Shown here: piece after piece, positions 1-8,428 of the stretch
Position numbering within the stretch: the stretch's first letter is position 1
Layout of the letters: each line of letters starts with the position of its first letter
Source: Heyndrickxia oleronia
GTDB lineage: Bacteria > Bacillota > Bacilli > Bacillales > Bacillaceae_C
Reading direction: 5' to 3'
NCBI RefSeq assembly: GCF_017809215.1
Contig: NZ_CP065424.1
Location: 3,864,001-3,928,000, forward strand
DNA length: 64,000 bases
The notes under the pieces: generated by a model
What the model was told of the DNA's origin: nothing
Seen by the model: the letters and a program-made list of their open reading frames with translations, nothing else
The model's database searches: none
Position numbers and translations under genes: made by a program

Positions 1-62
1 TATATGGCTCTATGAAAGTGACGGATTTAAACCAAGGTAGGGTGATGGAGATTGTTTTGTGA
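1..62 (+). pseudogene. Possible C-terminal end of a GNAT acetyltransferase, frameshifted
   Basis: From base 2 the frame reads WLYESDGFKP, which resembles the conserved C-terminal beta strand and helix of GNAT N-acetyltransferases (typically LYESLGFKP). The frame then hits TAG, while a one-base shift continues as GRVMEIVL and stops at 60-62. The gene therefore seems to enter from outside the window and to carry a frameshift. Only about 20 residues are visible, so the family call is weak. The rest of 63-224 shows no gene. Confidence 0.25.
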
Positions 63-224
63 TTTGGATAATCCAAATAAGATAGCAAAACATCGGTCAA
101 ATAGACCCATTGTCCGACCGACTTTTCCAGTCTAGATTCTGCTATACAAAAGACTAAAGAGATATGGAGATTGATTCCACATCCCTAAATTTAAAACGAC
201 TGGATACCTAGTTCTTATAGAATA

Positions 225-620
225 CTACTTTGCATTCTCATCCGGTTGATGGATGCCAAAGATATTCCCTTCCGTATCAATATAATAGCCCTGCCATGCC
301 ATTCCAGGTAGCGCATACTTTGGCATGGCAATTTTGCCACCATTACTCAAAATTTTTGCTTCAGTAGCATCGTAATCCTCCACTCCCATTGTACAAGCAA
401 AACCATTTAAAGGCTGATTCGCTTCTGGAGGAGGACTCTGACGTTTCATCAAAGCTCCGTTAATGCCAAGCTCATGATCTTCACCAGTCACAGCCCCGAA
501 ATAAGGCATTCCTGCATACTCGCTCCAATCTTCAAATCTCCAACTAAAAACCTCTCCATAAAACTTCTTCGCCCGTTCCATATCATCGACATGAATTTCG
601 AAATGAACTAGTCTCCCCAT
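225..620 (-). CDS. VOC-family (glyoxalase/bleomycin-resistance fold) protein
   Basis: The product is 131 residues with one vicinal-oxygen-chelate domain. The N-terminal HFEIHVDD strand, the AKKFYGEVFSW helix and the closing GYYIDTEGNIFGIHQPD segment are typical of small VOC proteins (COG3324 type). I chose the ATG at 620 because GGGAGG lies five bases upstream; an in-frame TTG at 644 has no such site. Family members include metal-dependent isomerases, dioxygenases and antibiotic-binding proteins, so the substrate cannot be named. It appears monocistronic. Confidence 0.85.
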   Translation of the reverse strand: MGRLVHFEIHVDDMERAKKFYGEVFSWRFEDWSEYAGMPYFGAVTGEDHELGINGALMKRQSPPPEANQPLNGFACTMGVEDYDATEAKILSNGGKIAMPKYALPGMAWQGYYIDTEGNIFGIHQPDENAK

Positions 621-712
621 AACATCCTCCCATTTTCCCTCCAAATTTGGTGTACCTACAATCTTTCAGTATGTATTTCTACATTTAAATTTATTACTCC
701 TGCTTTTATAAA

Positions 713-767
713 GGCTGTTTTCATATAGTTTGTTGCTTTGTAAAAGATTCGGCGATTCTTATAAAGT
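713..767 (+). repeat. Dispersed non-coding repeat, copy A
   Basis: This 55-bp stretch, starting GGCTGTTTTC and containing TGTAAAAGATTC then GCGATTCTTAT, recurs in reverse orientation at 10518-10572 with few differences. It lies in the 621-881 gap and does not extend into a gene. The form matches short dispersed intergenic repeats of Bacillus chromosomes; function is unknown. Confidence 0.6.
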
Positions 768-881
768 AAATTCTAACGTTCTCAATATTCCTGCCTAAAA
801 CTTATCTAAAATGTATGTCAACAATTTACATACGAAGATAAATCCTTTAAGCTTTACTTAATTTATTTATAAAAGGAAAGG

Positions 882-1289
882 ATGATTGAATTGAGTATAG
901 AACAGCACGATACACCTACTTACACGTTAAAGGAGAAAGCCGTGGATTTTCTACAGCTTGTCGCATCCGGGCAAGTTCGCGACGCCTATCAAAAACACAT
1001 AGGTCCTAATTTTCTACACCACAACCCTTTTTTCTGTGGCGATGCCGATTCCCTCATGCTCGCGATGGAAGAGGATGCTGCCAATAATCCTCAAAAGATT
1101 CTTGAGGTCAAACGGGCCATTGAAGAGGCAGATACCGTTGCGGTTCACTCCCATGTGAGGCAAAATCCTGATGACCTTGGATGGGCTATTATCCATATTT
1201 TCCGTTTCCAAGATAACCAAATCGTTGAAATGTGGGATGTAGGACAAGCGGTACCAGAGAATAGCCCTAACGAGAATGGGGCGTTTTAA
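882..1289 (+). CDS. SnoaL/NTF2-like protein (COG4922 type)
   Basis: The 135-residue product is a single cone-shaped NTF2-like domain. Landmarks are the opening helix KAVDFLQLVASGQ, the YIGPNFLHHNPFF-type strand with two His residues lining the pocket, and the closing HIFRFQDNQIVEMWDV strand. COG4922 members are described only as predicted SnoaL-like aldol-condensation enzymes; no substrate is established. GGAAAGG abuts the ATG at 882 but sits nine bases before an in-frame TTG at 891, so the TTG may be the true start. The gene stands alone and converges on the next one. Confidence 0.8.
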   Translation: MIELSIEQHDTPTYTLKEKAVDFLQLVASGQVRDAYQKHIGPNFLHHNPFFCGDADSLMLAMEEDAANNPQKILEVKRAIEEADTVAVHSHVRQNPDDLGWAIIHIFRFQDNQIVEMWDVGQAVPENSPNENGAF

Positions 1290-1356
1290 CGTATTTGTTG
1301 AAACTATGTGTGTCGAACAATAAATGTTTCTTTTTTAAACTTCCTTTATTAAATGA

Positions 1357-1385
1357 AAAGATTCAGCTTATACAGCTGAATCTTT
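1357..1385. terminator. Bidirectional hairpin between convergent genes
   Basis: A perfect 12-bp stem (AAAGATTCAGCT and its complement) has a five-base loop. It lies between two convergent genes and could end transcription on either strand; the flanking T runs are short. Confidence 0.65.
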
Positions 1386-1418
1386 GCTAATTCTTCCACT
1401 ATAAATCCACCTTAAAAT

Positions 1419-1841
1419 TTAATTAGAAGCATTACGTTCAAGCTGTTTAATTATACCTAATCGATCTATTTGTATCCAATACTCAGCAATTTTTTCGTCT
1501 TCCACTCTATACACTGCACTTGCTAATTCAACTAATGGTAGTCCAGTGGTTTGATATTTCCCAATATTCCCTTGATGTTTCCCTTCTTGCTTCCACCTTA
1601 CGTATACTTTATTTCCTTGAGAAATAAACTCTTGAATCTCAAATGAAAAGTTACCATATGTTTCAATCATTTCTTTTACGTGTTCTGCATATTCTTGTGG
1701 TGTTCTTTGAATTGTTTGTTCTTCTTCAGATACAACTTGATGTGCCATTACACTATCTGCCATTAATTCATTTGAAAATTCCGGATTCTCACCTGATCGG
1801 ACTATCTCTAAAAAGTTCCTCACAACTTGTTCTGGTGTCAT
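1419..1841 (-). CDS. Ester cyclase / SnoaL-like NTF2-fold protein
   Basis: The product is 140 residues with one NTF2-like domain: an N-terminal helix MTPEQVVRNFLEIVRSGE, a middle KVYVRWKQEGKHQG strand pair and a closing IAEYWIQIDRLGI strand. This pattern is annotated as ester cyclase in Bacillaceae, although the polyketide-cyclase activity is known only for distant relatives. AGGGGG precedes the ATG. It starts 24 bases after the TetR gene stop on the same strand, so the two are probably co-transcribed and the protein may process the compound sensed by that regulator. Confidence 0.8.
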   Translation of the reverse strand: MTPEQVVRNFLEIVRSGENPEFSNELMADSVMAHQVVSEEEQTIQRTPQEYAEHVKEMIETYGNFSFEIQEFISQGNKVYVRWKQEGKHQGNIGKYQTTGLPLVELASAVYRVEDEKIAEYWIQIDRLGIIKQLERNASN

Positions 1842-1865
1842 TAATAATCCCCCTTAAAATAGCTA

Positions 1866-2447
1866 TTATTGGTCTAATACTGTCAATATTACCGCTAAAG
1901 AATTATCTATGAATGAGCGTTCCGGACGAGATTTTATCATAACTGTAAGTCCAACTAATGAAGTGACTAGCATCTGTGCTAATGCTTTAGAATTTAGATT
2001 ATTTGTAAATTCCCCATTTCTAACTCCTTCGTCAATTAATTCCTGAAATAGGACTGAAAGATACATCTGATGTTCCCTAGTCAAAATTTCAAACTTTTCA
2101 TTATGGGAAGCTAATTCTACCATTGTATTTATACAAAAACATCCCTTGTCCGTTTCTTTCTTATACTCCTCCTCTACTAGCTCTTCAAAAAAAGTTCGAA
2201 TCCCTTCTTTAACAGGTCTATTTTGCAGTTTGATACGAACTTTGGAAGCATGCAATTTTGTATACCTTCGTAATGCAGCTTCAAACAAACCTTCTTTGTC
2301 ACCAAAAGCTGCGTATAAACTTGGACGCTGTATGCCCATTTTTGCAGTTAAATCGCTTAAGGAAGTAGCTGAATATCCTTTTTCCCAGAAAAGGTGCATA
2401 GCTGCATCTAAAGCTTTTTCCTCATCAAACTCACGTAGTCGAGCCAT
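1866..2447 (-). CDS. TetR/AcrR-family transcriptional repressor
   Basis: The 193-residue product has the N-terminal TetR helix-turn-helix (about residues 9-55; GYSATSLSDLTAKMGIQRPSLY) and a C-terminal ligand-binding domain of the YxaF/LmrA type with the KGCFCINTMVELA segment. It is divergent from an MFS transporter. The intergenic region carries two related palindromes, one by this gene's own start and one at the transporter start, which fits autoregulation plus control of efflux. The ATG is preceded by AAGGG and GGAGA elements. The inducer is unknown. Confidence 0.9.
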   Translation of the reverse strand: MARLREFDEEKALDAAMHLFWEKGYSATSLSDLTAKMGIQRPSLYAAFGDKEGLFEAALRRYTKLHASKVRIKLQNRPVKEGIRTFFEELVEEEYKKETDKGCFCINTMVELASHNEKFEILTREHQMYLSVLFQELIDEGVRNGEFTNNLNSKALAQMLVTSLVGLTVMIKSRPERSFIDNSLAVILTVLDQ

Positions 2448-2480
2448 CTTATCCCTTTATCTCCTTTACCATTTAAAAAT

Positions 2481-2500
2481 TATATACCGAATAGTATGTT
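2481..2500. promoter_or_regulatory. TetR-type operator 1 (tetR side)
   Basis: The core TACCGAATAGTA (2485-2496) sits inside a TATA-rich flank about 35 bases upstream of the tetR start. It shares the TACCGAWT half-site with operator 2. Binding by the adjacent TetR protein is inferred from position and symmetry. Confidence 0.55.
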
Positions 2501-2578
2501 ATATATATTATTTCAATAGTGAATAATTGTCAATTATTACGAATCATAATTAAAAAACTTTAATTAACAATAAATTAT

Positions 2579-2640
2579 TTGACATTACATCATTAAATTG
2601 ATTATATATTAATTGTGATAATTATATACCGATTGGTACA
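2579..2640 (+). promoter_or_regulatory. MFS promoter with TetR-type operator 2
   Basis: A consensus -35 element TTGACA occurs at 2579-2584. It is followed by AT-rich -10 candidates (TATATT at 2605-2610 or GATAAT at 2617-2622; spacing not ideal). The imperfect palindrome TACCGATTGGTA lies at 2627-2638, where a bound repressor would block initiation or clearance. AAAGGAG at 2654-2660 is the transporter's ribosome binding site. Confidence 0.55.
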
Positions 2641-2668
2641 AAATAAAAAAACAAAAGGAGAATGATTT

Positions 2669-3916
2669 ATGGATAGGAAAGAACAGATATCAACAACTTC
2701 TAACCTTCATAATAGTCAATTACAGTTAGGTCGTAGTACAGTTATGACCCGTTATTTAACATTCTTATTTGCAATAGCTTGCGGGGTAGCAGTTGCCAAT
2801 ATTTACTTTGCTCATCCTCTATTGACTGCAATATCAGATGAATTTAATATTCAACATTCCATTATTGGAACAGTAATTTCTATCACTCAAATATGCTACG
2901 CACTCGGATTAGTATTCCTAGTGCCACTTGGAGACCTAATAAACCCTCGAAAACTCATTATTGTTCAAATGCTTTTATTAGTTTTAGCTCTTTTTTTTAT
3001 TGGGATTTCTCCCACAAGTACATTCCTTTTTATTGGTATGGCCTTAGTAGGTTTCCTAGCGACTGTTACACAGACACTTGTAGCATTTGCATCAACACTG
3101 TCTAATCCTACAGAACGTGGTCGTATACTAGGTATTGTTACAAGTGGCGTAGTAATTGGCATTCTCCTTGCTCGGACATTTGCTGGAGTATTGACAGACT
3201 TTAGTGGTTGGCGTTCAGTATATCTTACTGCAGCTGCCATTCTGTTTTTGATAATATGTTTACTATACAGAATATTACCAAATTACAAAAACAGACAATC
3301 ACATTTGTCTTATCCACATTTATTACATTCTGTCCTCTTATTATTCGTACAGGAGAGAATTTTATGGATTCGCGGTATATTAGGATTTTTTATTTTTACT
3401 TCCTTTAGTATTTTATGGACTTCTTTGGTATTACCACTTAGTGCAGCTCCGTATCATCTTTCACATACTGCTATTGGAGCATTTGGAATAGCTGGGGTTG
3501 CAGGAGCACTAGCTGCTATGAAAGCCGGAAATCTAGCAGATAAAGGAAAAGGCCAACGAACAACTGCCATAGCTCTGTTTCTATTATTAATATCATGGAT
3601 ACCTATAAGTATGATTAATTACTCATTATTTTTACTAGTTATTGGAGTTATTCTGCTAGACCTAGCAGTACAGGCTATACATGTTACAAACCAAAGTATA
3701 ATTTTCACAGTACGTCCTGAAGCAAGAAGTCGGCTTACTGCTGCTTATATGATTTTTTATTCCATTGGTAGTGCATCAGGGGCAATTTTTTCAACATATG
3801 TTTATGCAAAGTATGGATGGAATGGAGTATGTATTTTAGGTGCTACTATCAGTGGTTTAGCTCTTTTATTTTGGGCAATAACTTTTTTTAAGGAGTATCA
3901 TGAGAAGGGCATATAA
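2669..3916 (+). CDS. MFS transporter, probable drug efflux
   Basis: The 415-residue product has about 12 predicted membrane helices after a 27-residue polar N-terminus. The loop 2-3 motif reads GLVFLVPLGDLINPRK, a variant of the MFS signature GxLaDrxGrrk. A second feature is the ERGRILGIVTSG segment of the YdeR/YgaY-like subfamily. It probably exports small toxic compounds by proton antiport. Control by the divergent TetR gene is indicated by operator 2 directly upstream. Confidence 0.88.
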   Translation: MDRKEQISTTSNLHNSQLQLGRSTVMTRYLTFLFAIACGVAVANIYFAHPLLTAISDEFNIQHSIIGTVISITQICYALGLVFLVPLGDLINPRKLIIVQMLLLVLALFFIGISPTSTFLFIGMALVGFLATVTQTLVAFASTLSNPTERGRILGIVTSGVVIGILLARTFAGVLTDFSGWRSVYLTAAAILFLIICLLYRILPNYKNRQSHLSYPHLLHSVLLLFVQERILWIRGILGFFIFTSFSILWTSLVLPLSAAPYHLSHTAIGAFGIAGVAGALAAMKAGNLADKGKGQRTTAIALFLLLISWIPISMINYSLFLLVIGVILLDLAVQAIHVTNQSIIFTVRPEARSRLTAAYMIFYSIGSASGAIFSTYVYAKYGWNGVCILGATISGLALLFWAITFFKEYHEKGI

Positions 3917-4117
3917 TTATTTCTTTCACAATTTTAATCCAACATTGACTTAAAAAATAGATTCTATGTATCCAAATTGGAATAGTACGATACTTTTGTT
4001 TTCATTTCGTTTAGTAGTGTTTTTATCAAGATATATTTTTTGAATTATCCCCTCTGAGTGTTATATAAGGAAAGTATAATGAATATTACAGGAATACTGC
4101 CGATGTAGTACAAAAAG

Positions 4118-4188
4118 GCTGATAACTTTTGTTGATCAGCTCTTTCCCGTAATAATAAAGGGAACTATATATATTTGAAGTTCCCTTT
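4118..4188. terminator. Two hairpins between MFS and GNAT genes
   Basis: A small hairpin (GCTGAT/ATCAGC, 4118-4140) is followed by a stronger one. The second has a 10-bp stem AAAGGGAACT/AGTTCCCTTT (4157-4188) and a T run on the plus strand (TTTTTCTATTT) and a shorter one on the minus strand. It can serve both convergent genes. The remainder of 3917-4117 holds no gene. Confidence 0.7.
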
Positions 4189-4205
4189 TTCTATTTAACC
4201 TCCCG

Positions 4206-4745
4206 TTAACAGAAGAACTCGTGTCGAAGAATACTCATTCTTAAACGGTCAACAAATTCACCATTTCTTAATCTGTCTTGTCTCAATATACCTTCCTCAA
4301 CGTACCCAATTCTCTTATAAGACTTTATTGCCTTTTCATTATCAACTTCTACTCTAAGCCAAATCTTGTTAAGGTCTAATTCATTAAAACCCCATTGAAG
4401 CATCTCTTTCATTGCGGAGAACCCATAACCTTTACCCCAGTAGGTTTTATCACCTATTGCTACTCCTAATTCGGCGTGTTTATTGAGTTTATCTATGTTT
4501 TTCAAATCTATCCAACCGATATGCTTTCCTTCTTCTGTTTCGATGGCTTTTTGTTCATATCCGTTTGTTTTGTTAATGCACATTTTAATCCAACTCATAG
4601 TTTCTTCTTTACTAAAAGGTGGATATTTCTCTGGCATATTTAAATGCTTTGTGACTTCTTTATCAAGACACCATCGAAAACGGTCTTCAACATCATTAAG
4701 AGTTAATTCTCTTAAATAGACTTTCGGTAATTCAGTTGTTTTCAT
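4206..4745 (-). CDS. GNAT-family N-acetyltransferase (RimJ/RimL type)
   Basis: The 179-residue product is a complete GNAT domain. It has an N-terminal LRELTLNDVEDRFRWCLD segment, the acetyl-CoA-binding region around ELGVAIGDKTYWGKGYGFSAM (motif A, with GKGYG as pyrophosphate loop) and the closing LNKIWLRVEVDNEKAIKSYKRIGYVEEGILR motif B. RimJ/RimL-like proteins acetylate protein N-termini or small amines; the substrate here is not known. GGAGGAAA lies just before the ATG. Confidence 0.88.
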   Translation of the reverse strand: MKTTELPKVYLRELTLNDVEDRFRWCLDKEVTKHLNMPEKYPPFSKEETMSWIKMCINKTNGYEQKAIETEEGKHIGWIDLKNIDKLNKHAELGVAIGDKTYWGKGYGFSAMKEMLQWGFNELDLNKIWLRVEVDNEKAIKSYKRIGYVEEGILRQDRLRNGEFVDRLRMSILRHEFFC

Positions 4746-4786
4746 TCTCTTTCCTCCTGTTGGTTTATTCTATTTTTAAACTTTAT

Positions 4787-5283
4787 CTAGATGGAAAATT
4801 CTGATAATCTGAGTTTATCATAGGTAGTATCAGTTGAGAACAAGCAGCTTTCAATACTCATCTTACTAACCGTTGTATCATCATTTCGGTGTTTAATTTG
4901 GTCTAAAAATTGAAACCAACTCAAATAATGGCCGAGATATTTGGTAGCCACGCTATTAAACCGATTTAGCCAGCCCTTCAAGCGACTGTGATAACTTTTC
5001 ACATTTTGAATATGGTAAACACCCCGGACTCGCTCCTTACCATCTGATTTAAATCTGTAATGCTCAAGTCCTTTTTCTCTTGCGTAGGTCATAAATGCCG
5101 CCACGAGCCGATTGTTTCTTCCAAACGGGTTTTTACAATCCGTCCATGACCAACCACTTTAGAATATATTATTTTCTGACGGTCTCTTGCCACAAGAACA
5201 CAGACTTGTTCCTTGCTAATGCCTCGTTGTGATGATGAAAAAACAATGTAATTTATGAAAAATATTTCAACTTCAAAAATCAT
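4787..5283 (-). pseudogene. Degenerate IS1595-family transposase
   Basis: Two overlapping fragments in different frames (5283 to 5089 and 5104 to 4787) together read as the DDE part of an IS1595/ISXO2-like transposase. Diagnostic text includes QNVKSYHSRLKGWLNRFNSV and ATKYLGHYLSWFQFLDQ, the HINNVNSFHSRLK...YLxWF pattern of the family. The N-terminal zinc-ribbon half is missing and a frameshift separates the pieces, so the element is dead. I could not define its inverted repeats. Confidence 0.75.
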
Positions 5284-5440
5284 GGGCAGACTCCTCAGTC
5301 ATTCTGAAGATTAAATTACAAAAAGTTTCTAACCCCAAGAAAGCAATAAACATAAAAAGAGGCACATCAAAAGTTCGCAGTAACTAATGAAAAGCCTCAA
5401 ATTTTTTACCTATGTTAGTATTTTGTTCGCAAATTACTTC

Positions 5441-5505
5441 AAAACCCTTATATATTAGGGGATTGAGCGGTCATTACATCATGCCGCCCATAAGACCATA
5501 CCCAC
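5441..5505. other. Possible attachment-site scar with groEL-3'-end-like sequence
   Basis: The gap 5284-5586 has no convincing gene. The minus strand around 5475-5500 reads ATGGGCGGCATGATGTAA, the codons for the MGGMM-stop end of GroEL, but no other groEL sequence precedes it. It is next to ACCCTTATATATTAGGGG, which also occurs beside the tmRNA scar at 44545. A short 3' gene end without its gene is what site-specific integration leaves; the match is short and could be chance. Confidence 0.3.
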
Positions 5506-5586
5506 ATCAAATTTACACGCCATTTATTCAAAAACTTATGAAAGTAATATTTACTATCCAGCTGATTAAAATCAAAACCCCCTCTA

Positions 5587-6012
5587 TCACTCCCCCTTCA
5601 CAAAATACCCCACCACCACCGGAAATCGCTCAAACTCCTTCCTCATTTCCCGAAACGAAATCACATCATTTCCCCTAGCAAGCTCGAAATCTAGCAAATA
5701 TTCATGACAGTTCAGTGGGTTCATATGAAATGACTTCCTATAGAATTGGATAGCCTCTCCCTCACTTCCAGCATAAATAAAAACAAAGGTTTTCCGATCC
5801 ATCTTCAGAGAATAGATTCCAATTCTACGAATCCCCAATACATTCCTTTGCACCAATTCCGCTACTTTCTCATGATTGACTTGATTCAAGTCTATTTCGA
5901 CTACATCGTCATCTAGTGCAATTTTATTCTCTGCTAATAAATAATAAAGGGTATGGGCCAGTGTAGATTCTTCGTAAATGAAACTATACTCGTACATCTC
6001 TCTCACCAACAT
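5587..6012 (-). CDS. Hypothetical protein of the replication module
   Basis: The 141-residue product is not recognised. It is soluble, mixed alpha/beta, with an acidic centre and a C-terminal FREMRKEFERFPVVVGYFVKGE segment. A run of G residues (GGGGGGG) lies seven bases before the ATG. It follows the DnaB-like helicase by 41 bases on the same strand and is probably the last gene of that operon, so a replication accessory role is possible but unproven. Confidence 0.6.
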   Translation of the reverse strand: MLVREMYEYSFIYEESTLAHTLYYLLAENKIALDDDVVEIDLNQVNHEKVAELVQRNVLGIRRIGIYSLKMDRKTFVFIYAGSEGEAIQFYRKSFHMNPLNCHEYLLDFELARGNDVISFREMRKEFERFPVVVGYFVKGE

Positions 6013-6053
6013 TTGATAACCCCCCCCGTGAACTTTTTAAAAACTGCATAAGG

Positions 6054-7316
6054 TTAACTGGATTTCGAATTCTGTTCTTTCCGATCCTCAATCGCCCCTG
6101 TATGCTCGTTGTAATTCACCTTGATTGTCCCGACTGGTCCATTTCGGTTTTTCGAGACAATCATTTCAAGGGAATGATCCTCGGAATCCTTGTCATAATA
6201 GGCTTCGCGATATAAGAACAATATGATATCGGCATCCTGTTCGACACTGCCTGATTCGCGAATATCGGACATCATCGGACGTTTATTGGCTCTCGTTTCG
6301 ACTAATCGATTGAGCTGTGCCAAGCAAATGACGGGGCAGTCAAAATCCTTTGCCATCGTTTTGAGGGCTTTTGATATTTCCGTTACCTGTAAATGGGGAT
6401 TCCCTCCGTAAAATTCATTTGCTTGGATCAAGGTTAAGTAATCGATAAAAACGACTGGTTTCTTCGATGGAAATTCATACATTAGCTTTCTTGTTTTCGC
6501 TCTCATTACAGCTACGGTTTGCCCTGCCCCATCAAAGATTTGCATATTGGTTTCATCAAGATCACCAATGACATCCGACCATTTTTTCTTTTGAGTTTGC
6601 GTGAGCATTCTTTTCGGATCCCGCATTTTTGCACGGTTAAATCCTCCTGTCGAGGCCATTAATCGAGAGGTGATTAGTTTTTCAGGCATTTCTAAGGAAA
6701 AGACGAGTGGCAAAAACCCCGCCCAACCAGATATTTTGGCAAAATGAAGCATCACATCGGTTTTTCCCATCGAGGGTCTCCCTGCTACAATCGTCACTTC
6801 TCCACCCTGAAAGCCACCAGTCATGAGATCAAGCTTTTTGATCCCTGTTGTCACACCTTTCGCATGAAGCTGCTCTTCCCATGGTGCCTCATAAATTCTC
6901 AGCAATGCTTGATGTATAGAAGTATGGTCCTCCATTTTCGATTGATTTATTTTATCCAATTCGGCAATGACTTTCGCAATCTCCCAATCATTCATCGCTG
7001 CAAGCGTTAAGATGTTTCTTTTTTCCCGCTCCTTCCAGAGCTCAAGAATGAGCGTCTCCGTGTCATTAAATTTCTTTATATCTGCATAAGATAAAAGCTC
7101 GGTTAAATAAGACATGCCACCAAATGATTCGAGATCAGGTAAGGTAGTAAAGGATAGCAGATCAATATTCCTTCCCTCCCGCTTTAACGTCACCATTCTT
7201 CTCATTAGCTCTTTGTGCCGTTCACTTTCCAAATGATCTGGCTGGATGACGGTATCGTGAAGCAAGTATTCCGCTTTTATCAAGCTTCCTAGAAACGTTT
7301 TTTCCACAACACTCAT
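6054..7316 (-). CDS. DnaB-like replicative DNA helicase (phage/mobile-element type)
   Basis: The 420-residue product has the DnaB N-terminal helical domain (about 1-100), a linker, and a RecA-like ATPase with Walker A GRPSMGKT (about 179-186). Walker B is the VVFIDYLTLIQ strand, and the conserved SDIRESGSVEQDADIILFLYRE region carries the arginine-finger area. It is somewhat shorter than chromosomal DnaC (about 450). It unwinds DNA at a fork as a hexamer. The start ATG overlaps the TGA of the upstream DnaD-like gene (ATGA), suggesting translational coupling. Confidence 0.92.
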   Translation of the reverse strand: MSVVEKTFLGSLIKAEYLLHDTVIQPDHLESERHKELMRRMVTLKREGRNIDLLSFTTLPDLESFGGMSYLTELLSYADIKKFNDTETLILELWKEREKRNILTLAAMNDWEIAKVIAELDKINQSKMEDHTSIHQALLRIYEAPWEEQLHAKGVTTGIKKLDLMTGGFQGGEVTIVAGRPSMGKTDVMLHFAKISGWAGFLPLVFSLEMPEKLITSRLMASTGGFNRAKMRDPKRMLTQTQKKKWSDVIGDLDETNMQIFDGAGQTVAVMRAKTRKLMYEFPSKKPVVFIDYLTLIQANEFYGGNPHLQVTEISKALKTMAKDFDCPVICLAQLNRLVETRANKRPMMSDIRESGSVEQDADIILFLYREAYYDKDSEDHSLEMIVSKNRNGPVGTIKVNYNEHTGAIEDRKEQNSKSS

Positions 7317-8242
7317 CCGTCTTCCCCTGCCGACAGGTCGAGTTCAAATTCCCTTGGAATCGCTCTTCCAGACGAGTCCGATTCGGTTGATAATTTAGAT
7401 TGCTTTTTCTTCTCATCCTCCGAATTAACTTCTTCCACCGTAAGTAAAGATTCATTTTCCCAGTTTTTCAAAATTCCTACGATATAATTCAGCTTTCGCT
7501 TGTTATTAGCACAAGCAATATTCATGGCTTTTAATATCATTTCCTTCGGCTGTAAAAATCGAGAATCATCTAACCAAGCTAACAGCTGCTGCTTCGCATT
7601 TACATTCGTAAAACCAAATCCATTCGCATCCCAACACGCAATAATTTCTTTCACATCATCATTCATTGGGTAGATGGTTTGTTGTTGTTTTTCATTTTCT
7701 TTTTGTTTTTCTTTTTGCCCACGTGTCGTATAACGAGACAGTGACGTATCGTCAAATTCTTCACAATCGGTTAAACGTGGGGATTTTTCATTCTCTATTC
7801 CTACAGTCCCTTTCTGTTGATAAAAGGCTTCATATAGACTTCTAATCTCTTGCTTATGTATGAATTCTGAAACATATCGAATCAGCGAATCATCCTCGAC
7901 CTCTTTTAATTCGGAAAGGATACAATCCATGACCGGTTTTCCGCCTTTTTGAAGATTCTCTCTTCCCCAATTCTTAATCGCCAGTTCCCTTGTTTCCGGA
8001 TTGTAGCGAATCAACTGATGGTGCTCCTCGAATCGCTCCATTAACGAATGAACACTCTCAATCGAATAACCCAAATCAAAAGCCATTTGTTTCTTCGTAA
8101 TTCGATAGATTCCAATTTGCGTAGTATGTGGATTGGTCAGCAAATACAGGTAAAAATACTTATCCTCTGGGGTCATCTCTTCTAAAACCATCGGATTCTT
8201 CCAAAATTCAGTCCGCACCATTCGATACTTTGCCATCTTCAT
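7313..8242 (-). CDS. DnaD-like replication initiation / helicase-loading protein
   Basis: The product is 309 residues. The N-terminal winged-helix region (AKYRMVRTEFWKNPMVLEEMTPEDKYFYLYLLTNP...IGIYRITKKQMAFDLGY) is the hallmark of phage replisome organisers. The middle is low-complexity and charged. The C-terminus (DDVKEIIACWDANGFG...LNYIVGILKNW) is a DnaD/DnaB2 (DDBH2) domain. Such proteins bind the element's origin and load the helicase encoded next. I chose the ATG at 8242 because GAAAGGA lies just upstream; the ATG at 8275 has no good site. No origin repeats were obvious. Confidence 0.85.
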   Translation of the reverse strand: MKMAKYRMVRTEFWKNPMVLEEMTPEDKYFYLYLLTNPHTTQIGIYRITKKQMAFDLGYSIESVHSLMERFEEHHQLIRYNPETRELAIKNWGRENLQKGGKPVMDCILSELKEVEDDSLIRYVSEFIHKQEIRSLYEAFYQQKGTVGIENEKSPRLTDCEEFDDTSLSRYTTRGQKEKQKENEKQQQTIYPMNDDVKEIIACWDANGFGFTNVNAKQQLLAWLDDSRFLQPKEMILKAMNIACANNKRKLNYIVGILKNWENESLLTVEEVNSEDEKKKQSKLSTESDSSGRAIPREFELDLSAGEDG

Positions 8243-8332
8243 CCCTGTCCTTTCTTCACTAAAAATTGCCTTCATATATAGAAATATAAATGAATGAAGA
8301 AAAAGGACACCCTACTGTTCAAAAAGCTCGCG

Positions 8333-8393
8333 AAAATAAAAAAATTGGCAGGCATGAATCGGGTTTCATCCCGCATTCACACCAGCCAATTTA
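8333..8393 (-). terminator. Rho-independent terminator of the dus gene
   Basis: Downstream of dus the minus strand folds into a long stem. AAATTGGC...TGAAT...CGGG pairs with its complement around a six-base loop, with two small mismatches, and a run of seven T residues follows. Confidence 0.85.
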
Positions 8394-8428
8394 CTGTATA
8401 ATATAAACTTTTACTTTTGAGGGTCACC

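Noticed and set aside
5412..5678. 88-residue plus-strand frame
   Set aside because: Runs antisense into the 5587-6012 gene, proline-rich by composition, no start signal.
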